Positions 1-5,899 of a stretch of 7,430 bases of DNA are shown here, one piece after another; the stretch's first letter is position 1, and each line of letters starts with the position of its first letter. Origin of the DNA: Streptosporangiaceae bacterium. Lineage in GTDB: Bacteria; Actinomycetota; Actinomycetes; Streptosporangiales; Streptosporangiaceae. The notes beneath the pieces are model-generated. The model was not told the origin of the DNA, did not search any database, and worked only from the letters and a program-made list of their open reading frames with translations. Location: positions 1 to 7,430 of the forward strand of contig JASIGD010000547.1 in NCBI GenBank assembly GCA_030045295.1. Reading direction: 5' to 3'. A program made the translations under genes and the position numbers.

Positions 1-76
1 TCCCCCGGGCGGGGTCCCGGGGGTGTCCCCCGGGTGGGGTGTCCGCCGGCTGGGGATGCCGGGGTGTCCCCCCGGG
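1..76. repeat. G/C-rich inverted and direct repeats upstream of aroA
   Basis: The left edge is built from short blocks of C-runs and G-runs. Bases 2-9 (CCCCCGGG) and 16-23 (CCCGGGGG) form a perfect 8-bp inverted repeat around a 6-base loop. TCCCCCGGG occurs at 1-9 and 26-34 with a near copy at 67-76, and GGGGTGTCC occurs at 20-28, 36-44 and 61-69. The hairpin could end a transcript arriving from the left, but no T-run follows it. The tract may continue beyond the window. An open frame crosses it in phase with aroA, but it has no family resemblance and is not taken as coding. Confidence 0.6.
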
Positions 77-84
77 TGTGTCAG

Positions 85-90
85 TACGCT
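85..90 (+). promoter_or_regulatory. Candidate -10 box of aroA (leaderless start)
   Basis: TACGCT matches the actinobacterial -10 pattern TANNNT and ends 7 bases before the aroA ATG at 98. No Shine-Dalgarno sequence lies between them. This geometry puts the transcription start on or next to the A of the start codon, as in actinobacterial leaderless mRNAs. No good -35 box is visible in the G/C-rich repeats upstream. The two other starts at 2976 and 3060 show the same spacing. Confidence 0.5.
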
Positions 91-97
91 CAACCGT

Positions 98-1471
98 ATG
101 CACGCCGACGATGACCAGGTCCCGGCGTGGCCTGCTCCGGCCGCGGCCGGAGCGGTCAGCGCTCTTATCCGGCTGCCCGCATCCAAGTCGATCACCAACC
201 GTGCCCTCGTCCTGGCCGCCCTGAGCGACGGGCCGGTCATGATCGCGAATCCGCTCCGTGCCAGGGACACCTTGCTCGCCGCCGCCGGGCTGCGGGCGAT
301 GGGGACCCAGATCGCCGACGTCGGCGGGGAAGATCCGGTATACGGGACGGGCTGGCGTGTCACCGGTGGCCAGCCGACGGCGGGTTCGCGGGTCGGCGTC
401 GATGTGGGTAACGCCGGCACGGTCATGCGGTTCCTGCCCGCGGTCGCGGCGCTGACCTCGGCGGCGGTTCAGTTCGACGGGGACGCGCGGGCCAGGCAGC
501 GGCCGGTCGGGCCGATGCTGGCCGCGCTGGCCGAACTCGGTGCGCGCATCGACCACGGCGGCCGGGGCGCGGTCCCGTTCACCGTGCTCGGTCACGGCGC
601 GGTCCGCGGCGGCACCGTCACGCTCGACGCCTCAGGTTCGTCGCAGCTGGTCTCGGGGCTGCTGCTCGCGGCACCCCGGTTCGACGAGGGCATCGAGGTC
701 CGGCACGAGGGGCCGCCGGTGCCCTCGGCGCCGCACATCGCCATGACGGTCCGGATGCTCCGGGCCGCCGGCGCCCACGTCAGCGCCGGGTCCGGCGCGG
801 GCGGGTCCCGGGGACGGCCGGACACCTGGCGGGTGCGCCCGGGGCGGCTGGACCTGGGAGCGTTCACGGTGGAACCCGACCTGTCCAACGCGGCTCCCTT
901 CCTGGCCGCGGCGCTGGTGACCGGGGGAACGATCACCGTGCCGGGCTGGCCGCGGGACAGCCTGCAGGCGGCGGAGCAGATCCTGGACGTGCTGACCCGG
1001 ATGGGTGCGCGGTGCGAACTGGGCGCGGAAGCGCTGACCGTAACGGGAACCGGCACCATCCGCGGTCTGGCCGCGGACCTGCGCGACGTCAACGAGCTCG
1101 CGCCGGTGCTGACCGCGGTGGCGGCGCTGGCGAGCTCCCCGTCGGTGTTCACCGGGCTGGCGCACACCCGCGGCCACGAGACCGACCGGCTGGCCGCGCT
1201 GGCCAAGGAGATCAACGCGCTGGGGGGCGACATCACCGAGCTGCCCGACGGGCTGCGGATCAGCCCGCGGCCGCTACGGGCGGGCGCGGCGGACGCGCCG
1301 TTCGGCAGCTACGACGATCACCGGATGGTGATGGCGGCCGCCGTGCTCGGCCTGGCGGTGCCGGGTATCCGGGTCGCGGGCGCGGACACGGTGGCCAAGA
1401 CCTTCCCCGGATTCAGCCACGCCTGGGACGCGCTGGTCGGAGGGGATGCTGGGATGGGACACGAACCCTGA
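98..1471 (+). CDS. aroA: 3-phosphoshikimate 1-carboxyvinyltransferase (EPSP synthase)
   Basis: A cytoplasmic shikimate-pathway enzyme that transfers the enolpyruvyl group of phosphoenolpyruvate to shikimate-3-phosphate, giving EPSP on the way to chorismate. Family motifs occur in order along 457 residues: PASKSITNR near 27-35 with K30 and S31 for substrate binding, NAGTVMR at 105-111, SGSSQ at 179-183, DLSNAAPF from D261 (the conserved catalytic aspartate region), DVNELAPVL from D330, HETDR before the late repeats, DDHRM at 406-410, and KTFPGF from K434. The length is slightly above the usual 430-450 because of a Gly/Ser/Arg-rich insertion near residue 230. ATG 98 is chosen because the frame upstream (from GTG 23) is G/C-repeat sequence and a TANNNT box lies 7 bases before the ATG. 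Phe follows Arg in NAGTVMRF where E. coli has Pro101; this looks normal for actinobacterial AroA. The stop overlaps the next gene by 4 bases. Confidence 0.97.
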   Translation: MHADDDQVPAWPAPAAAGAVSALIRLPASKSITNRALVLAALSDGPVMIANPLRARDTLLAAAGLRAMGTQIADVGGEDPVYGTGWRVTGGQPTAGSRVGVDVGNAGTVMRFLPAVAALTSAAVQFDGDARARQRPVGPMLAALAELGARIDHGGRGAVPFTVLGHGAVRGGTVTLDASGSSQLVSGLLLAAPRFDEGIEVRHEGPPVPSAPHIAMTVRMLRAAGAHVSAGSGAGGSRGRPDTWRVRPGRLDLGAFTVEPDLSNAAPFLAAALVTGGTITVPGWPRDSLQAAEQILDVLTRMGARCELGAEALTVTGTGTIRGLAADLRDVNELAPVLTAVAALASSPSVFTGLAHTRGHETDRLAALAKEINALGGDITELPDGLRISPRPLRAGAADAPFGSYDDHRMVMAAAVLGLAVPGIRVAGADTVAKTFPGFSHAWDALVGGDAGMGHEP

Positions 1472-2460
1472 GCCCGCGGCCCGGCTACGCGCAGCTTGAC
1501 GAGGACGACGTCCGGGTCCGGCCCGGTCGCGGTTCCCGCCCGCGCACCAGGCGGCGCCCCGCCCACGAAAGCGCCGTAGAGGGCTTCGTGACCAGCGTGG
1601 ACCGCGGCCGGTACGGGTGCATGGCCGAGGGCAGGCTGGTTACCGCGATGAAGGCCCGCGAGCTCGGCAGGCGCTCGGTGGTGGTCGGCGACCGCGTCGC
1701 GCTGATCGGTGACACGTCCGGCGCCGAGGGGACGCTGGCCCGGATCGTCCGGGTGGAGCCGCGGACCAGCGCGCTGCGGCGGTCGGCCGACGACACGGAC
1801 CCGGCCGAACGGATCATCGTGGCCAACGCCGACCAGATGGTGATCGTCTGCGCGCTGGCCGAACCGCCGCCCAGGCTCCGCTTCGTCGATCGCTGCCTGG
1901 TCGCCGCCTACGACGCCGGGCTCGATCCGCTGCTGCTGCTGACCAAGGCGGACCTGGCGTCGCCGCGCCAGGTCCGCGCGTTCTACGCGCCGCTCGGCCT
2001 GCCCATGCTGACCACCAGGCGGCCGCTGCCCGCGCGCACGCTGTCCCGGTTGCGGAACTTGCTGACCGGCCGGATCAGCGTGCTCATCGGGCAGTCCGGC
2101 GTCGGCAAGTCCACGCTGGTGAACACCCTGGTCCCGGAGGCGGCCCGGACGGTCGGGGCGGTCAACCCGGTGACCGGCCGGGGCAGGCACACGTCGTCGT
2201 CCGCGGTGGCGCTGCCGCTGGGTGACGGCTGGCTCATCGACACGCCGGGGCTGCGAGGGTTCGGGCTGGGCCACGTGAGCGCGGAACGGGTCGTGGAGGC
2301 GTTCGCGGACCTGGCCGAAGGCACGGCCGGGTGCCCGCCAGGATGCGACCACCTGTCCGGCTGCGCCGTGGATGAGTGGGCGCGCGAGCACCACGCCGAG
2401 GCGCGACTCGACTCGCTCCGCCGCCTGCTGCGCAGCCGGGAAGGCACCGCCCCCGACTAG
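1468..2460 (+). CDS. rsgA: Small ribosomal subunit biogenesis GTPase RsgA
   Basis: A circularly permuted GTPase that binds the immature 30S subunit and helps it finish assembly. About 330 residues: a basic N-terminus and an OB-fold-like part to about 100, then the GTPase motifs in permuted order: G4 TKAD at 159-162, G1 GQSGVGKST at 208-216, G2 RHTS at 240-243, G3 DTPG at 258-261. A zinc-binding tail follows (C289, C293, H295, C299) and a C-terminal helix. The start is unusual. The family N-terminus (a DEDDVRVRP-like stretch just inside the ORF) requires translation to begin near 1468, but the frame has no ATG, GTG or TTG there. CTG 1468 overlaps the aroA stop as CTGA, the same geometry as the common ATGA overlap, and GGGATGGG at 1451-1458 could serve as a ribosome site. 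The next usable start, GTG 1588, would remove conserved residues. Function is near certain; the start is moderately sure. The gene is co-transcribed with aroA. Confidence 0.93.
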   Translation: MSPRPGYAQLDEDDVRVRPGRGSRPRTRRRPAHESAVEGFVTSVDRGRYGCMAEGRLVTAMKARELGRRSVVVGDRVALIGDTSGAEGTLARIVRVEPRTSALRRSADDTDPAERIIVANADQMVIVCALAEPPPRLRFVDRCLVAAYDAGLDPLLLLTKADLASPRQVRAFYAPLGLPMLTTRRPLPARTLSRLRNLLTGRISVLIGQSGVGKSTLVNTLVPEAARTVGAVNPVTGRGRHTSSSAVALPLGDGWLIDTPGLRGFGLGHVSAERVVEAFADLAEGTAGCPPGCDHLSGCAVDEWAREHHAEARLDSLRRLLRSREGTAPD

Positions 2461-2666
2461 CCCGGGATGACCCGGCGCCGGGCCGGCCGGCGGCGATCGC
2501 GCGCCTGGTGCCCGGGAAAGCACCACGGCTCGTCGCGATCGGCCGCCGGGGCTCGCGGCGGCTCGCCGGGGAAGCACCACCGGTCGTTCGGGTCGCCGGG
2601 GCGGCGGTCGGACGGAGCCGGAGGGAAGCACCACCGGTCGTTCGGAAAAAAGAGCTTCCTACGCAT
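2457..2666 (-). CDS. Small ORF with three WCFP repeats at 18-residue spacing
   Basis: A predicted 69-residue, Arg- and Pro-rich protein (15 Arg, 14 Pro) with exactly three Cys and three Trp, all in WCFP motifs at 12-15, 30-33 and 48-51. The first two repeats read NDRWCFP, the third DEPWCFPG. The linkers between motifs have diverged but each is exactly 11 residues. Within the motifs some codons differ silently (TTC/TTT for Phe, CCT/CCC for Pro, GGC/GGG for Gly), which favours selection on protein. The ATG overlaps the end of the DUF2087 gene by 8 bases, so translation is probably coupled; the upstream AGGCGG is a weak ribosome site. The stop lies in the CTAG shared with rsgA. No signal peptide or membrane segment is seen. 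I do not recognise a family. It could be a metal-binding or partner-binding peptide, a precursor peptide (no modifying enzyme is visible), or a non-coding repeat tract. Confidence 0.5.
   Translation of the reverse strand: MRRKLFFPNDRWCFPPAPSDRRPGDPNDRWCFPGEPPRAPAADRDEPWCFPGHQARDRRRPARRRVIPG
2514..2645. repeat. Three direct repeats with exact 54-bp period
   Basis: Bases 2569-2591 and 2623-2645 are identical over 23 bases, and a diverged third copy lies at 2514-2535. The shared core AAGCACCAC begins at 2518, 2572 and 2626, an exact 54-base spacing. The sequences between the copies are not alike. On the minus strand each copy encodes the WCFP motif of the small ORF; 54 is a multiple of three, so all copies fall in the same frame. 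Confidence 0.9.
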
Positions 2667-2976
2667 CGACGGTGCCGCCTGCCCGCCAGTAGATACCCGC
2701 CGCGGTCCTCGACAGGAACTCCTCGTCCACCAGGCACCTGCGCAGGGCGCAGTGGTCGTCGAAGATCGCCTTGAGGACCTCGTCGACGGCGGGTTCCGGG
2801 TAGTTGCGGCCCGGCTCGAACGCCTGCGCTACCTGGTCGAGCAGCAGCCGGCGGCGCGTTCGCTTGGCCGGCAGCGCCGTGATCCGGCCGTCGCGGACGA
2901 AGGCCCGCAGCTGGCCCGGCGGGTCGTCCATGAAGGCGAGACGAGAAGGTGGGTGGGTGTCGCGGTTGTCGTCCAT
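2659..2976 (-). CDS. DUF2087 domain-containing protein
   Basis: A 105-residue soluble protein. Residues about 22-100 match the DUF2087 pattern as I know it: a [13 protein letters not shown] entry strand, a basic [15 protein letters not shown] helix, the [14 protein letters not shown] motif, then [16 protein letters not shown] and a closing IYWR strand. The domain is often found attached to helix-turn-helix regulators, but no HTH is seen here. Its biochemical role is not established, so a regulatory or nucleic-acid-linked job is only a guess. ATG 2976 is chosen because GATACT lies 7 bases upstream, the same layout as aroA and hisN. GTG 2991 (five residues longer) and GTG 2979 are possible alternatives. 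The gene is divergent from hisN, convergent with rsgA, and overlaps the WCFP-repeat ORF by 8 bases, so both are probably one transcript. An opposite-strand frame over the same bases shows no family pattern. Confidence 0.87.
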   Translation of the reverse strand: MDDNRDTHPPSRLAFMDDPPGQLRAFVRDGRITALPAKRTRRRLLLDQVAQAFEPGRNYPEPAVDEVLKAIFDDHCALRRCLVDEEFLSRTAAGIYWRAGGTVDA

Positions 2977-2983
2977 CACGTCT

Positions 2984-2989
2984 AGTATC
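2984..2989 (-). promoter_or_regulatory. Candidate -10 box of the DUF2087 gene
   Basis: On the minus strand GATACT (one mismatch to TANNNT, close to TATACT) ends 7 bases before ATG 2976, with a TG two bases before the box. This predicts a leaderless or nearly leaderless mRNA. The box would lie inside the coding region if GTG 2991 were the true start, so mapping the transcript end would decide the start codon. Confidence 0.42.
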
Positions 2990-3020
2990 ACCCCTCGCGC
3001 GGGCCCAGGTTGGTGCCCTG

Positions 3021-3030
3021 GCTGGCCAGC
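3021..3030. promoter_or_regulatory. Perfect palindrome in the DUF2087/hisN divergent region
   Basis: GCTGGCCAGC is a perfect 10-bp palindrome in the 83-base gap between the two divergent starts. It covers roughly the -35 position expected for the hisN box at 3047. A looser inverted pair, CCAGG 3005-3009 and CCTGG 3017-3021, lies beside it. It could be an operator serving both promoters, but short G/C palindromes are common in such genomes. Confidence 0.25.
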
Positions 3031-3046
3031 GTGCTGTTCCAGGCGG

Positions 3047-3052
3047 TACCGT
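3047..3052 (+). promoter_or_regulatory. Candidate -10 box of hisN (leaderless start)
   Basis: TACCGT matches TANNNT and ends 7 bases before GTG 3060, with no ribosome site in between. This supports GTG 3060 as both transcription and translation start. No convincing -35 box is seen. Confidence 0.5.
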
Positions 3053-3059
3053 TTCGCGC

Positions 3060-3863
3060 GTGGTCCGTTACGACGACGACCTGCGCTTCGCGCACGTCCT
3101 CGCAGATGCCGCCGACGACATCACGACCAGGCGGTTCCGGGCGCTCGACCTGCGGGTCGAGACCAAGCCCGACCTCACGCCCGTGTCCGACGCCGACCGG
3201 GCGGCCGAGGAGGCGCTGCGAAACGTGCTGCGCAGGGCACGGCCGCGCGACGCGGTGCTGGGCGAGGAACTTGGCCGGACCGGCTTTGGACCGCGGTGCT
3301 GGGTCCTGGATCCCATCGACGGGACCAAGAACTACGTCCGCGGCGTTCCGGTCTGGGCCACGCTGATCGGGCTGATGGACGGCCCGGACGTGGTGGTGGG
3401 GGTGGTATCGGCGCCGGCCCTCAACCGCCGCTGGTGGGGTGCGCTGGGCGGCGGCGCGTGGACCGGGCGCAGTCTGACCAAGGCATCCCCGTGCCGGGTG
3501 TCCAGGGTGACCAAGCTCGGGGATGCGTCCATGTCCTATTCGGGCCTGGGCGGATGGGCCGAACGCGGGATGCTGGACAGCTTCCTCGGCCTGACCCGAT
3601 CGGTGTGGCGAACGCGCGCGTTCGGGGATTTCTGGTCGCACATGCTCGTCGCCGAGGGCGCCTGCGACATCTCCGCGGAACCCGAGGTGTCGCTGTGGGA
3701 CCTGGCCGCCCTGCAGGTCATCGTCACCGAGGCCGGCGGGCGGTTCACCTCGCTCGAGGGGGAGGCCAGGCCCGACGGCGGCAGCGTAGTATGCACCAAC
3801 GGCTACCTGCATGACGATGTGCTCGCACAGCTGACTAGCGCGCACGGCGCGGGGTCTGGATGA
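3060..3863 (+). CDS. hisN: Histidinol-phosphatase, inositol-monophosphatase fold (HisN type)
   Basis: A Mg-dependent phosphatase of the IMPase superfamily, 267 residues, the usual length for actinobacterial HisN. It is expected to hydrolyse L-histidinol phosphate to histidinol, the step before the last enzyme of histidine synthesis, in the cytoplasm. Visible metal-site motifs are GEE at 68-70, DPIDGT at 84-89 with D84 and D87, and [15 protein letters not shown] with D214 near the C-terminus. GTG 3060 is chosen because the protein then begins just before the conserved N-terminal helix and a TANNNT box lies 7 bases upstream; the longer frame from 2949 runs through the divergent promoter region. 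It is not linked to other his genes, as is common for this type. The aroA/rsgA neighbourhood supports HisN over a generic inositol phosphatase, but specificity for histidinol phosphate cannot be proven from sequence. Confidence 0.92.
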   Translation: MVRYDDDLRFAHVLADAADDITTRRFRALDLRVETKPDLTPVSDADRAAEEALRNVLRRARPRDAVLGEELGRTGFGPRCWVLDPIDGTKNYVRGVPVWATLIGLMDGPDVVVGVVSAPALNRRWWGALGGGAWTGRSLTKASPCRVSRVTKLGDASMSYSGLGGWAERGMLDSFLGLTRSVWRTRAFGDFWSHMLVAEGACDISAEPEVSLWDLAALQVIVTEAGGRFTSLEGEARPDGGSVVCTNGYLHDDVLAQLTSAHGAGSG

Positions 3864-3886
3864 CGCGAACTTTGCCTGAAGGCAGT

Positions 3887-3906
3887 CTTGCTCTCTCTTG
3901 CTCTCT
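3887..3906 (+). repeat. Tandem decamer CTTGCTCTCT, two copies
   Basis: CTTGCTCTCT is repeated exactly at 3887-3896 and 3897-3906, just after hisN. The pyrimidine-rich, lower-GC composition stands out. Just before it, TGCC-TGAA-GGCA (from about 3872) could form a short hairpin that might weakly end the hisN transcript. Confidence 0.7.
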
Positions 3907-3909
3907 GCG

Positions 3910-3919
3910 GTGATATCAC
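3910..3919. promoter_or_regulatory. Perfect palindrome GTGATATCAC upstream of the CBS gene
   Basis: A perfect 10-bp palindrome with an AT core in an otherwise G/C-rich gap, 56 bases before the GTG start of the CBS-domain gene. TCACAA is also repeated 8 bases apart (3936-3941 and 3944-3949). Both are candidate protein-binding sites in the 112-base gap between hisN and the CBS gene. I could not place a convincing -10/-35 pair. Confidence 0.35.
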
Positions 3920-3975
3920 GGATGCTTGATGGACGTCACAAATTCACAAGCGTCGGATCAGGGGTGTGATGACTC

Positions 3976-4380
3976 GTGAAGGTCCGCGACGGCATGTCCC
4001 ACCAGGTCCTTACGATCGGGCCCGCGCACACGCTGCGGCATGCGGCGCGGATGATGTCCGCGCGGCGTATCGGCGCGGCGGTGGTGGTCGACCCGGAGCA
4101 GGCGGGTGTCGGCATCGTGACCGAACGTGACCTCCTCGATTCGATAGCGGCCGGCGAGGATCCAGACGCCGAGATGGTGGCGGAGCACCGCACCCAAGAC
4201 CTGGTGTACGCATCGCCGGACTGGACCCTCGAGGAGGCCGCCGCGGCGATGATCCGGGGCGGGTTCAGGCACCTGGTCGTGGTCGAAGGCCACGACGTGG
4301 CCGGGCTGCTGTCCATGCGTGACATCGTCCGCTGCTGGACGACCGTTGACACGCCGCAGCCCGTCGTCACGCCGGCTTGA
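3976..4380 (+). CDS. Stand-alone two-CBS-domain protein
   Basis: A 134-residue protein made almost entirely of a Bateman pair: CBS1 about 2-57 ending GIVTERDLL (46-54), CBS2 about 66-121 ending GLLSMRDIV (110-118). CBS pairs bind adenine nucleotides or related ligands in the cleft between domains; isolated pairs such as mycobacterial Hrp1 have no attached enzyme and their role is often unclear. The GTG start fits the family N-terminus (KVRDGMS). AGGGG at 3960-3964 is the only ribosome site, 11 bases away, which is somewhat long. An ATG at 3969 is in another frame. The gene has its own upstream gap with palindromes and repeats and is separated from the next gene by 61 bases, so it may be transcribed alone. 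Ligand and partner are unknown. Confidence 0.93.
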   Translation: MKVRDGMSHQVLTIGPAHTLRHAARMMSARRIGAAVVVDPEQAGVGIVTERDLLDSIAAGEDPDAEMVAEHRTQDLVYASPDWTLEEAAAAMIRGGFRHLVVVEGHDVAGLLSMRDIVRCWTTVDTPQPVVTPA

Positions 4381-4387
4381 ATCCGGC
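4371..4387 (+). terminator. Weak hairpin at the CBS gene stop
   Basis: GCCGG 4371-4375 and CCGGC 4383-4387 are inverted around a 7-base loop containing the stop codon. No T-run follows, so termination here is doubtful. The 61-base gap to the next gene otherwise holds only three CCGGCT copies (4372, 4383, 4395) and a poor promoter candidate. Confidence 0.2.
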
Positions 4388-4441
4388 TGCTCCCCCGGCT
4401 TTGCGTTCAGGCCGAGATGCGGGATGGCTCACACTTAGTAG

Positions 4442-5899
4442 ATGAACCGCGAGCGCGCGGAAACCCATCTGCGGCTGATGGTCGAGGCCGAGATGCGTGA
4501 CGCGGTCAGCGCCAAGCCTGTCTCCAGCGCGCCCTGGTCCGCTGACAGCCCCAACGCGAGCTTCCCGGTAGTGGCGAAGGTGGCGCAGGCCCTGACGGCC
4601 GTAGGCGCGCTCGACGCCGAGGCCGCCGAGGACATCCTGGCTGACTTCGCCTTCGCCGTGGCCGTGCGGCAGGGATCCGACCTGGGCTCGCTGGGGCTCA
4701 GAAGCCTCAGGCTGGCCGGGTGGACGCCGTTCGCGCGGCCCATGCCGTTCACCTGGCCTCCGCCGACAGGGCTGCTGTCGGCCGCGAAGGCCGACCCGGC
4801 CGCGGGCGAGCGCCCGGCCGGGCCGGGCGCAGGCGAACCCGATCGCGTCCTGCCCGTGGGGGTGATGATCCCGTTCCGGCAGGACCGGGTGCGCGGCGAG
4901 CTGGTCCTCATGTCGTACGCGCACACCATCTCCGGCGCGCGGTTCGCGGTGGCGTGGTGGATCGGGGACTCGGCCGACGCGGACCGCGTACGCTTCGCGC
5001 ACCCGGCCATGCTTCCCGCCCCGGACATCACGACCAGGGACGACAAGGGCGCCAGCTACGGCCTGCGATTCACCGGCAGCGGCGGGCCGGAGTGGACCGG
5101 CGACCTGATCCTGGACCCGGAGCCGAAGCGTGACGTCCGGTGGCTGGACATCGCGCTGCCGGGCGGCCCGGCGGTCCGTATCGCCCTGGGCCCGGGATCG
5201 CCGGACGGCGCCGGGCCGCTGGTCAAAAAGACCGGCCTGAGCTCCGGTGAGCATCTGCTGAACACCACCGCGGAGCAGCTGCTGACCATAGGAACGGACG
5301 TCCCGCTGAGATTCCGTACGCAGGGACCGTACATCAGCCTGGCCACCGGGCTCGGTGCGGTAGTGGCCGCCCTTGAGGCGGCCGAGGTCTTGTCGGCGCT
5401 GAGCCCGGTCCCGAGCCAGCTCGCCACGCTGTGCGCGAGCCTGCGCATCTACGAGCACGGGATCACCGCGGCGCCAGCTCACGACCTGCCGGAACCATGG
5501 CTCAGCGTGCTCGCCCACTATCACCGCAGGAAACCGGAGGCGCCGGGCCGCGACGGCTACGCGGCCGTGGGCCTGGCCCTGCCCGAACTGGACGGCATCA
5601 GGCTGGCGCTGCTCGGCCTGCACAACGTCGCCGGGGGAAGCGTGCTTGACGTGCTGGTAAACGCCGTGGCCGGGCCCGTCCCGCTGTCGGTGTGGGTGCA
5701 CGACAGCGGCGGGCGATGGCACGCCACCCGGCAGGTCGGCTCGCGGCCGCCGCGACTGGCGTCCAGCGGCGAGCGCCGGGTCAGGCTCCAGCTCACGCCG
5801 CCGCTGAACCAGTCCACGCCGTGGATCGAGGTGGTGGTGGTCGGGATGTCGGCTGAGGTCCGGGCCAAGGTGCCGCTGCGCTGGAGGTACCCGCCGTGA
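4442..5899 (+). CDS. Uncharacterised 485-residue protein, first gene of a MoxR operon
   Basis: I do not recognise a named family. Visible architecture: a helical N-terminal region (1-77) rich in Ala/Glu with an LDAEAAEDIL-type helix at 57-66; a Pro/Ala/Gly linker (about 95-138); a beta-rich domain A (about 142-250) with RDDKGASY at 199-206, WTGDLILDPEP at 218-228 and RWLDIAL at 233-239; a helical spacer (about 268-340); and a beta-rich domain B (about 378-482) with ELDGIRLALLGLHN at 382-395, VHDSGGRW at 419-426 and WIEVVVVGM at 461-469. Domains A and B look related (see findings). No signal peptide, membrane span or catalytic motif is seen, so a cytoplasmic scaffold or adaptor role is plausible but inferred. 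ATG 4442 has no ribosome site; CACACT at 4430-4435, 6 bases upstream, could be a -10 box for a leaderless mRNA. It overlaps the next gene by GTGA. Confidence 0.92.
   Translation: MNRERAETHLRLMVEAEMRDAVSAKPVSSAPWSADSPNASFPVVAKVAQALTAVGALDAEAAEDILADFAFAVAVRQGSDLGSLGLRSLRLAGWTPFARPMPFTWPPPTGLLSAAKADPAAGERPAGPGAGEPDRVLPVGVMIPFRQDRVRGELVLMSYAHTISGARFAVAWWIGDSADADRVRFAHPAMLPAPDITTRDDKGASYGLRFTGSGGPEWTGDLILDPEPKRDVRWLDIALPGGPAVRIALGPGSPDGAGPLVKKTGLSSGEHLLNTTAEQLLTIGTDVPLRFRTQGPYISLATGLGAVVAALEAAEVLSALSPVPSQLATLCASLRIYEHGITAAPAHDLPEPWLSVLAHYHRRKPEAPGRDGYAAVGLALPELDGIRLALLGLHNVAGGSVLDVLVNAVAGPVPLSVWVHDSGGRWHATRQVGSRPPRLASSGERRVRLQLTPPLNQSTPWIEVVVVGMSAEVRAKVPLRWRYPP
5883..5888 (+). promoter_or_regulatory. 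Strong ribosome binding site for the 309-residue gene
   Basis: GGAGGT lies 7 bases before GTG 5896, inside the end of the 485-residue gene. It confirms the GTG start and the GTGA overlap at 5896-5899. It is the best ribosome site in the window. Confidence 0.8.

Noticed and set aside
407..436. Phe instead of Pro after Arg in the AroA NAGTVMR motif, as a possible glyphosate-tolerance change
   Set aside because: Actinobacterial AroA proteins commonly have RF here, so it is probably the normal form rather than a resistance change.
1318..2634. Long minus-strand open frame opposite aroA end and rsgA
   Set aside because: The opposite strand holds well-supported AroA and RsgA motifs; long shadow frames are expected at this GC content, and the translation is low-complexity Arg/Pro/Ala sequence.
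2646..2651. Run of six A (T on the minus strand) as a terminator or slippery site for the small ORF
   Set aside because: No stable hairpin precedes the T-run on the minus strand, and six bases is short for reliable transcriptional slippage; no longer product would clearly result.
2467..2985. Plus-strand open frame with GKHH repeats across the DUF2087 region
   Set aside because: The minus strand carries a recognisable DUF2087 protein. The plus-strand repeat is the same 54-bp DNA repeat read in another frame, and the frame has no family pattern or good start.
3929..3979. 16-codon open frame starting at ATG 3929 and ending over the CBS start, as a leader peptide
   Set aside because: It has no ribosome site or clear promoter, and its content shows no run of regulatory codons; a chance frame is more likely.
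4367..5722. Long minus-strand open frame opposite the 485-residue gene
   Set aside because: The plus-strand gene has balanced protein composition, codon bias and a 4-base overlap with the next gene; the minus frame reads as Arg/Gly/Gln-rich shadow sequence.
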